DNA from: Streptomyces sp. XD-27
Lineage (GTDB): Bacteria; Actinomycetota; Actinomycetes; Streptomycetales; Streptomycetaceae
NCBI RefSeq assembly: GCF_030553055.1
Contig: NZ_CP130713.1
Span: forward strand, 6,324,001-6,388,000
Reading direction: 5' to 3'
DNA: 64,000 nucleotides
Within the stretch, counting starts at the first letter, position 1, and each line of letters starts with the position of its first letter. The position numbers and the translations under genes are program-made. A model generated the notes under the pieces. It searched no databases. It was not told the origin of the DNA and was given only the letters and a program-made list of their open reading frames with translations. This document shows, piece by piece, positions 59,490 through 64,000 of the stretch.

Positions 59490-60134
59490 ATGAAGCTCAC
59501 CAAGAAGGGCCACGCCTGCGTCCGGCTCGAACGGGACGGGCAGGTGCTCGTCATCGACCCGGGCGCGTTCACCGAGGCCGACGCCGCCGTCGGCGCCGAC
59601 GCGATCCTGGTCACCCACGAGCACCTCGACCACTTCGACGAGGGACGGCTGCGCGCGGCCATGGAGGCCAACCCGGCGGCCGAGATCTGGACCCTGGCCG
59701 GCGTCGCCGAGCGGATCTCCGCCGCCTTCCCCGGCCGGGTGCACACCGTCGGCCACGGCGACGCCTTCACCGCCGCGGGCTTCGACATCGAGGTCCACGG
59801 CGAGCTGCACGCGGTCATCCACCCCGACATCCCGCGGATCACCAACGTCGGCTACGTGGTGGACGGCTCGGTCTTCCACCCCGGCGACGCCCTCACCGTG
59901 CCCGACCGGCCGGTGGAGACCCTGCTGCTGCCCGTACAGGCCCCGTGGAGCAAGCTGTCGGAGGTCGTCGACTACATCCGCGAGGTCCGCCCGCGCCGCG
60001 CCTACGACATCCACGACGCGCTGCTCACGGACATCGCGCACCAGGTCTACGGCCGGATGCTGGGCCCCGAGGGCCCCGGCATCGCCGGCGCCGAGCACAC
60101 CCGCCTGGCCCCCGGCGACAGCGTCACTCTGTGA
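59490..60134 (+). CDS. metallo-beta-lactamase-fold hydrolase (UlaG-like)
   Basis: 214 residues. MBL metal motif ILVTHEHLDHFDEGRL (HxHxDH) near residue 42, His in GELHAVIHPDIPRITNVGYV, Asp in SVFHPGDALTVPD and the last His in AYDIHDALLTD. The N-terminus KLTKKGHACVRLERDG is that of the UlaG-like group of cytoplasmic metal-dependent hydrolases, whose substrate is unknown. The ATG follows AGGATGGGATC. It lies upstream of and in line with xthA, but 30 nt away with its own likely promoter for the latter. Confidence 0.88.
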   Translation: MKLTKKGHACVRLERDGQVLVIDPGAFTEADAAVGADAILVTHEHLDHFDEGRLRAAMEANPAAEIWTLAGVAERISAAFPGRVHTVGHGDAFTAAGFDIEVHGELHAVIHPDIPRITNVGYVVDGSVFHPGDALTVPDRPVETLLLPVQAPWSKLSEVVDYIREVRPRRAYDIHDALLTDIAHQVYGRMLGPEGPGIAGAEHTRLAPGDSVTL

Positions 60135-60164
60135 CTGTCAGACCCGGCCTGTAGGTTTGACGGC

Positions 60165-60962
60165 ATGCGCATCGCCACGTGGAACGTCAACTCGATCACC
60201 GCCCGGCTGCCCCGGCTGCTGGCCTGGCTGGAGACCACCGGCACGGACGTCCTGTGCATACAGGAGACCAAGTGCGGCGACGACGCCTTCCCCTACGAGC
60301 CGCTGCGCGCCCTGGGGTACGAGGCGGCGGTCAACGCCGACGGCCGGTGGAACGGGGTCGCGGTGATCTCCAAGGTCGGCCTGGAGGACGTGGTGACCGG
60401 CCTGCCCGGCGGCCCCGCCTACGAGGGCGTGCAGGAGCCGCGCGCCATCAGCGCCACCTGCGGCCCGGCCCGCGTCTGGTCGGTGTACGTGCCCAACGGC
60501 CGCGAGATCGGCCACCCGCACTACGCGTACAAGCTGGACTGGTTCCAGGCGCTGAGGTCGGCGGTCGCCGAGGACGCGGCCGGAGAGCGCCCGTTCGCCG
60601 TCCTCGGCGACTACAACGTGGCGCCCGCGGACGAGGACGTGTGGGACCGTGCCTTCTTCGAGGGCTCCACGCACGTGACCGACCTGGAGCGCGAGGCTCT
60701 GGCCGGGCTGCGCGAGGCCGGGCTCTCCGACGTGGTGCCGCGCCCGCTGAAGTACGACCACCCCTTCACCTACTGGGACTACCGCCAGCTGTGCTTCCCC
60801 AAGAACCGGGGCATGCGCATCGACCTGGTCTACGGCAACGCCCCGTTCGCCAAGGCCGTCACCGACGCGTACGTGGACCGCGAGGAGCGCAAGGGCAAGG
60901 GCGCCTCGGACCATGCCCCGGTCGTGGTCGACCTCGCTCTGGAGACGGAGCAGTTCAGCTGA
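60165..60962 (+). CDS. xthA: exodeoxyribonuclease III
   Basis: 265 residues, ATG 7 nt after TAGGTT (60152-60157), which suggests a leaderless mRNA. Endonuclease/exonuclease/phosphatase fold: MRIATWNVNSITARLPRLL (Asn), LCIQETKCGDDAFP (Glu metal ligand), WSVYVPNGREIGHPHYAYK (Tyr/Asn), VLGDYNVAPADEDVWD (Asp, Asn), RGMRIDLVYGN and the catalytic His in KGASDHAPVVVDL. It repairs abasic sites and removes 3'-blocked ends. All active-site residues are present. Confidence 0.95.
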   Translation: MRIATWNVNSITARLPRLLAWLETTGTDVLCIQETKCGDDAFPYEPLRALGYEAAVNADGRWNGVAVISKVGLEDVVTGLPGGPAYEGVQEPRAISATCGPARVWSVYVPNGREIGHPHYAYKLDWFQALRSAVAEDAAGERPFAVLGDYNVAPADEDVWDRAFFEGSTHVTDLEREALAGLREAGLSDVVPRPLKYDHPFTYWDYRQLCFPKNRGMRIDLVYGNAPFAKAVTDAYVDREERKGKGASDHAPVVVDLALETEQFS

Positions 60963-61044
60963 CCGGGGACCGGGCGTCAGGCCCGGCGACCGGAATCCGC
61001 GCGCCCTGTGGTATGTACGCCGCCGCGGTGCGACCCTGAACCGT

Positions 61045-61494
61045 ATGAACATCTCTTTCCTGGGCAACTGGCGCAAGAGGCACAGTGCGGCGCGGGGCAC
61101 GGCGCTGGCGGTGGCCCAGGAGAGCGACCCGGAGGGCGTGGCCCAGCTGCTGTCGGAGTGCGAACTGCTGCGCGCCCGCGCCGCGTCCGCCGGTGTGGAA
61201 CTCGACGACACACCGGCCTCCTTGGAAGCCCTGGACCAGCTCCAGCCGCGCTGGCGCGACCACCCCGACGACCCCGACGAGCTGACCTGGCTGGGCAACG
61301 ACGCGGGCCTGTACCTGGGCACGGTCGTGGTCCGCACCGTGCCCGGCGCCCGCTGGCAGCTGTGGCCCGACGAGCGGCCGGTGGTCCGGCTCGGCTCCGG
61401 GCGCGAGGTCGACGTGGTGGAGGCCGGCCTCCAGTGGGCGGCCGTCGGCGTTCCCGAGCTGTCCCAGCTCTACGCGGAGGTCGCCGAGGGCTGA
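61045..61494 (+). CDS. Streptomyces protein of unknown function (DUF6278-like)
   Basis: 149 residues; ATG at 61045 with no ribosome-binding site but a GACCCT box 7 nt upstream, so probably leaderless. Recognisable segments: ISFLGNWRKRHSAARG, SLEALDQLQPRWRDHPDDPD, WLGNDAGLYLGTVVVRTVPG, ARWQLWPDERPVVRLGSG and VGVPELSQLYAEVAEG. I recall this as DUF6278, unverified. A cytoplasmic alpha/beta protein with no catalytic motif. It stands between xthA and gluA without operon linkage. Confidence 0.7.
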   Translation: MNISFLGNWRKRHSAARGTALAVAQESDPEGVAQLLSECELLRARAASAGVELDDTPASLEALDQLQPRWRDHPDDPDELTWLGNDAGLYLGTVVVRTVPGARWQLWPDERPVVRLGSGREVDVVEAGLQWAAVGVPELSQLYAEVAEG

Positions 61495-61658
61495 CGCGCG
61501 GCCGCCCCGGGCCGGACCGCCCGTCGTGGTGGTTCTCCGCGCCCGGATGCGTGTCGCCCGGAAAGTCCCGCTTCGCTGCGGATAGTTTGCGCTGACCGCG
61601 AGAGAGCCGCGAGGGACCGCGAGAGCCGCGAGACAGCGACGAGTGGGTAGGGCTGCGT

Positions 61659-62402
61659 ATGGCCGTCGATCCGTTGATCGAACTGCGAGGCGTCAACAAG
61701 TACTTCGGCAGGCTGCACGTCCTGCGGGACATCGACCTCGCCGTCGACCGCGGCGAGGTCGTGGTGGTGATCGGCCCCTCGGGCTCGGGGAAGTCGACCC
61801 TGTGCCGGGCGATCAACCGGCTGGAGACCATCCAGTCCGGCAGCATCGCCGTCGACGGCAAGCCGCTGCCCGAGGAGGGCAAGGAGCTCGCGCGGCTCCG
61901 TGCCGACGTCGGCATGGTCTTCCAGTCCTTCAACCTCTTCGCGCACAAGACCGTGCTGGAGAACGTGGTCCTCGCCCAGATGAAGGTCCGCAAGCGCAAG
62001 CGGGAGGAGGCCGAGGCGCACTCCCGCGAGCTGCTGGACCGCGTCGGGCTCGCCGACCAGGCGCCCAAGTACCCGGCCCAGCTCTCCGGCGGCCAGCAGC
62101 AGCGGGTCGCGATCGCCCGCGCGCTGGCCATGAAGCCCAAGGTGATGCTCTTCGACGAGCCGACGTCCGCGCTCGACCCGGAGATGATCAACGAGGTCCT
62201 GGAGGTCATGCGGCAGCTGGCCCGGGAGGGGATGACGATGGTCGTCGTCACCCACGAGATGGGCTTCGCCCGGTCCGCCGCGAACCGGGTCGTGTTCATG
62301 GCCGACGGCGCCGTCGTGGAGGACCGCACCCCGGAGGAGTTCTTCACCGCGCCCCGCAGCGAACGCGCCAAGGACTTCCTCTCCAAGATCCTCAAGCACT
62401 GA
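61659..62402 (+). CDS. gluA: glutamate ABC transporter ATP-binding protein
   Basis: 247 residues. A polar-amino-acid ATPase: Walker [20 protein letters not shown] (about 37-55), Q-loop [20 protein letters not shown], signature [16 protein letters not shown], Walker [16 protein letters not shown] and H-loop [13 protein letters not shown]. It is first in a gluABC operon; the binding protein begins 16 nt downstream and the permease follows. It energises glutamate uptake as in Corynebacterium/Streptomyces GluABCD. The 5' leader (61600-61640) has a repeated CCGCGAGAG element of unknown role. Confidence 0.93.
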   Translation: MAVDPLIELRGVNKYFGRLHVLRDIDLAVDRGEVVVVIGPSGSGKSTLCRAINRLETIQSGSIAVDGKPLPEEGKELARLRADVGMVFQSFNLFAHKTVLENVVLAQMKVRKRKREEAEAHSRELLDRVGLADQAPKYPAQLSGGQQQRVAIARALAMKPKVMLFDEPTSALDPEMINEVLEVMRQLAREGMTMVVVTHEMGFARSAANRVVFMADGAVVEDRTPEEFFTAPRSERAKDFLSKILKH

Positions 62403-62418
62403 CCGGGCGGTGACAGCG

Positions 62419-63357
62419 ATGAGACCTCTCAGGCCGCTGAGGCCGTGCCGCCCGGCACGCACCCGCCGTACGGTCGCCGCCCTGCTCCTCGCCCTCCTCG
62501 CCGCCGCCTGCGGCAAAGAGGGCAGCCCGCCGGTCAAGGGCCCGGAGATCGACAAGCTGCCCGTCTACAAGGTGGACACCGGTTTCCGGCTGCCGGAATC
62601 CGGCACCTGGCGCAAGGCCAAGAGCCGCGGCCACCTGGTCGTCGGGGCCAAGGAGGACCAGCCGTACCTGGGCGAGAAGGACCCCGCCACGGGCCGCTAC
62701 TCCGGCTTCGACATCGAGATCGCCAGGATGATGTCCGCCTCCCTCGGCTTCGACCCGAAGACCATCCGGTTCCGCACCATCGCCTCCGCCAACCGCGAGA
62801 CCGCGCTGCAGAACGGCCAGATCGACTACTACGTGGGCACCTACACCATCAACGACCTGCGCAAACGACAGGTCGGCTTCGCCGGGCCCTACTATCTGGC
62901 GGGCCAGTCCCTGCTGGTGCGCAAGGACGAGAAGAACATCCACGGACCGGACGATCTGGCCGGCAAGAAGGTCTGCTCCGCCGCCGGCTCCACGCCGCTG
63001 CAGCGCATCCAGAACGACTACCCCGACGCCGACCCCGTCGCGTACGACACCTACTCGGTCTGCGTCGACAACCTCCTCACCCTCCAGGTGGCCGCCGTCA
63101 CCACGGACGACACCATCCTCCTCGGCTACGCGGCCAAGGTCCCCGAAGACCTCAAGATCGTCGGCAGGCCGTTCTCCGAGGAGCCGTACGGCATCGGCGT
63201 CCCCAAGGGGGACAACGCGCTGCGCTTCGCCCTCGACGACGCCATCGCGGCCCACGAGAAGAACGGCGACTGGAAGCGGGCGTACGAGGCCACCCTCGGC
63301 CTGTCCGGGGTGCCCGCCCCGAAACCGCCGCCCATCGACCGCTACCCGGCCGACTGA
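62419..63357 (+). CDS. gluB: glutamate-binding lipoprotein
   Basis: 312 residues from the ATG at 62419; a GTG 9 nt earlier is possible. A run of RPLRP units precedes a lipoprotein signal with LLALLAAAC lipobox (Cys near residue 32). Family-3 solute-binding fold: SRGHLVVGAKEDQPYLGEKD, SGFDIEIARMMSASLGF, ETALQNGQIDYYVGTYTIND, GKKVCSAAGSTPLQRI and EEPYGIGVPKGDNALR. It binds glutamate outside the membrane and delivers it to GluC/GluD. Lies between gluA and gluC with short gaps. Confidence 0.92.
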   Translation: MRPLRPLRPCRPARTRRTVAALLLALLAAACGKEGSPPVKGPEIDKLPVYKVDTGFRLPESGTWRKAKSRGHLVVGAKEDQPYLGEKDPATGRYSGFDIEIARMMSASLGFDPKTIRFRTIASANRETALQNGQIDYYVGTYTINDLRKRQVGFAGPYYLAGQSLLVRKDEKNIHGPDDLAGKKVCSAAGSTPLQRIQNDYPDADPVAYDTYSVCVDNLLTLQVAAVTTDDTILLGYAAKVPEDLKIVGRPFSEEPYGIGVPKGDNALRFALDDAIAAHEKNGDWKRAYEATLGLSGVPAPKPPPIDRYPAD

Positions 63358-63374
63358 GGAGGAAGACCGCCGCC

Positions 63375-64000
63375 ATGGACGTACTCACCGAGAACTGGTC
63401 GCTCTACGGCGACGGCCTGCTGGGCACCGTGGAGCTGACAGGCTACGCGTCCCTGCTCGCGCTCGGCCTCGGCATCCTCATGGCCGCCTTCCGCGTCGCG
63501 CCGGTCGGCTCGCTGCGGGTGATCGGCGCCACCTGGGTGAACGTACTGCGCAACACCCCACTCACCCTGCTGTTCTTCGCCGTCCTGCTGGGCATGCCGC
63601 GCTTCGGCGTCCAGCTGCCCTTCACCACCTTCGCCGTGCTGGCGCTGGGCTGCTACACCTCCGCGTTCATCTGCGAGGCGGTGCGCTCCGGCATCAACAC
63701 GGTGCCGGTCGGGCAGGGCGAGGCGGCCCGCAGCCTCGGGATGACCTTCGAGCAGACGCTCGGCACGGTCGTCCTCCCGCAGGCGTTCCGCTCCGTCATC
63801 CCGCCCATCGGCTCGACGCTGATCGCGCTGGCCAAGAACTCCGCCATCGCCGGGTCCTTCAGCGTCACCGAGCTGCTGGGCGTCTACCGGCCGCTCAACG
63901 AGCTCGGCTACAGCATCATCTGGTCCTTCGTCTGGATCGCCGCCGGCTATCTGATCGTCACCCTCACCATCAGCCTGATCTTCAACCTCCTGGAGAAGTA
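63375..64000 (+). CDS. gluC: glutamate ABC transporter permease GluC, 3' end outside window
   Basis: ATG at 63375 with GAGGAGGAAG 11 nt upstream, 17 nt after gluB. The frame stays open to the end of the window (about 208 residues visible of usually about 215-220). Membrane helices of the HisM family: YASLLALGLGILMAAF, VNVLRNTPLTLLFFAVLLG, the EAA loop GQGEAARSLGMTFEQTLGTV then LPQAFRSVIPPIGSTLIAL with K-N-S-A, and YSIIWSFVWIAAGYLIVTL. It forms half of the membrane channel; gluD should follow outside the window. The gene is easy to miss because it has no stop codon here. Confidence 0.92.
   Translation, partial: MDVLTENWSLYGDGLLGTVELTGYASLLALGLGILMAAFRVAPVGSLRVIGATWVNVLRNTPLTLLFFAVLLGMPRFGVQLPFTTFAVLALGCYTSAFICEAVRSGINTVPVGQGEAARSLGMTFEQTLGTVVLPQAFRSVIPPIGSTLIALAKNSAIAGSFSVTELLGVYRPLNELGYSIIWSFVWIAAGYLIVTLTISLIFNLLEK

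Overview
The window is high-GC actinobacterial DNA and almost certainly from a Streptomyces chromosome. The evidence is strong G/C bias at third codon positions, many GTG starts, leaderless promoters with a TAnnnT box 6-7 nt before the start codon, the Streptomyces-type PcaL fusion, an RNase Sa-type secreted RNase, the GluABC transporter, and a purine/allantoin/glyoxylate locus of the S. coelicolor type. No rRNA, tRNA or CRISPR array was seen.

Layout. 1-2.4 kb: end of a GH6 cellulase, a proline-rich ORF, an antitoxin/PIN-toxin pair with its operator, and a membrane stress protein. 2.4-5.8 kb: threonine catabolism (tdh-kbl) with a divergent, frameshifted LysR gene. 5.8-8.1 kb: an orphan ParA-type ATPase and a secreted propeller protein. 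8.24-15.65 kb: an accessory island bounded by two diverged copies of the corA 3' end, with CTCCCCAG arm-like repeats at both ends. It carries a PD-(D/E)xK-like protein overlapping an unknown gene, a large repeat/beta protein, an AbiEii-type nucleotidyltransferase pair and an IS481 scrap, but no integrase. 15.5-22.6 kb: corA, an AlkZ-type glycosylase, a LuxR regulator and two acyl-CoA synthetases.

22.6-31.1 kb is the most unusual region. A membrane Ser/Thr kinase, a 91-residue adaptor-like protein and a membrane-anchored STAND NTPase form an operon. Next to it lie a Crp-type receptor and a divergent nucleotidyl-cyclase-like protein. The adaptor, the NTPase and the cyclase share short Gly/Asn/Val-rich segments resembling amyloid-type (RHIM/BASS-like) signalling motifs. 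A Zn-metallopeptidase lipoprotein and a degenerate Mrr-like Zn-ribbon protein follow.

31.3-50.1 kb encodes urate to glyoxylate and C3 metabolism: catalase, Gcl-GlxR-Hyi, UraD-UraH-uricase, an 8-oxoguanine-deaminase-type amidohydrolase, a purine permease, malate synthase, a MobA-like protein, AllR, allantoinase and allantoicase. Five TTCC-N7-GGAA palindromes lie at its promoters and probably form one AllR-type regulon. A decayed IS605-type tnpB interrupts it. 50-58 kb: secreted RNase, amino-acid binding protein, and a GntR-controlled sugar ABC transporter with a ROK kinase. 58-64 kb: PcaL, an MBL hydrolase, exonuclease III, a DUF protein and gluABC (running off the end).

Two window-wide oddities stand out. 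Short tandem repeats run across the stop codons of many genes. Four genes are each broken by an apparent single-base deletion at a short homopolymer, which suggests residual assembly error or recent decay.
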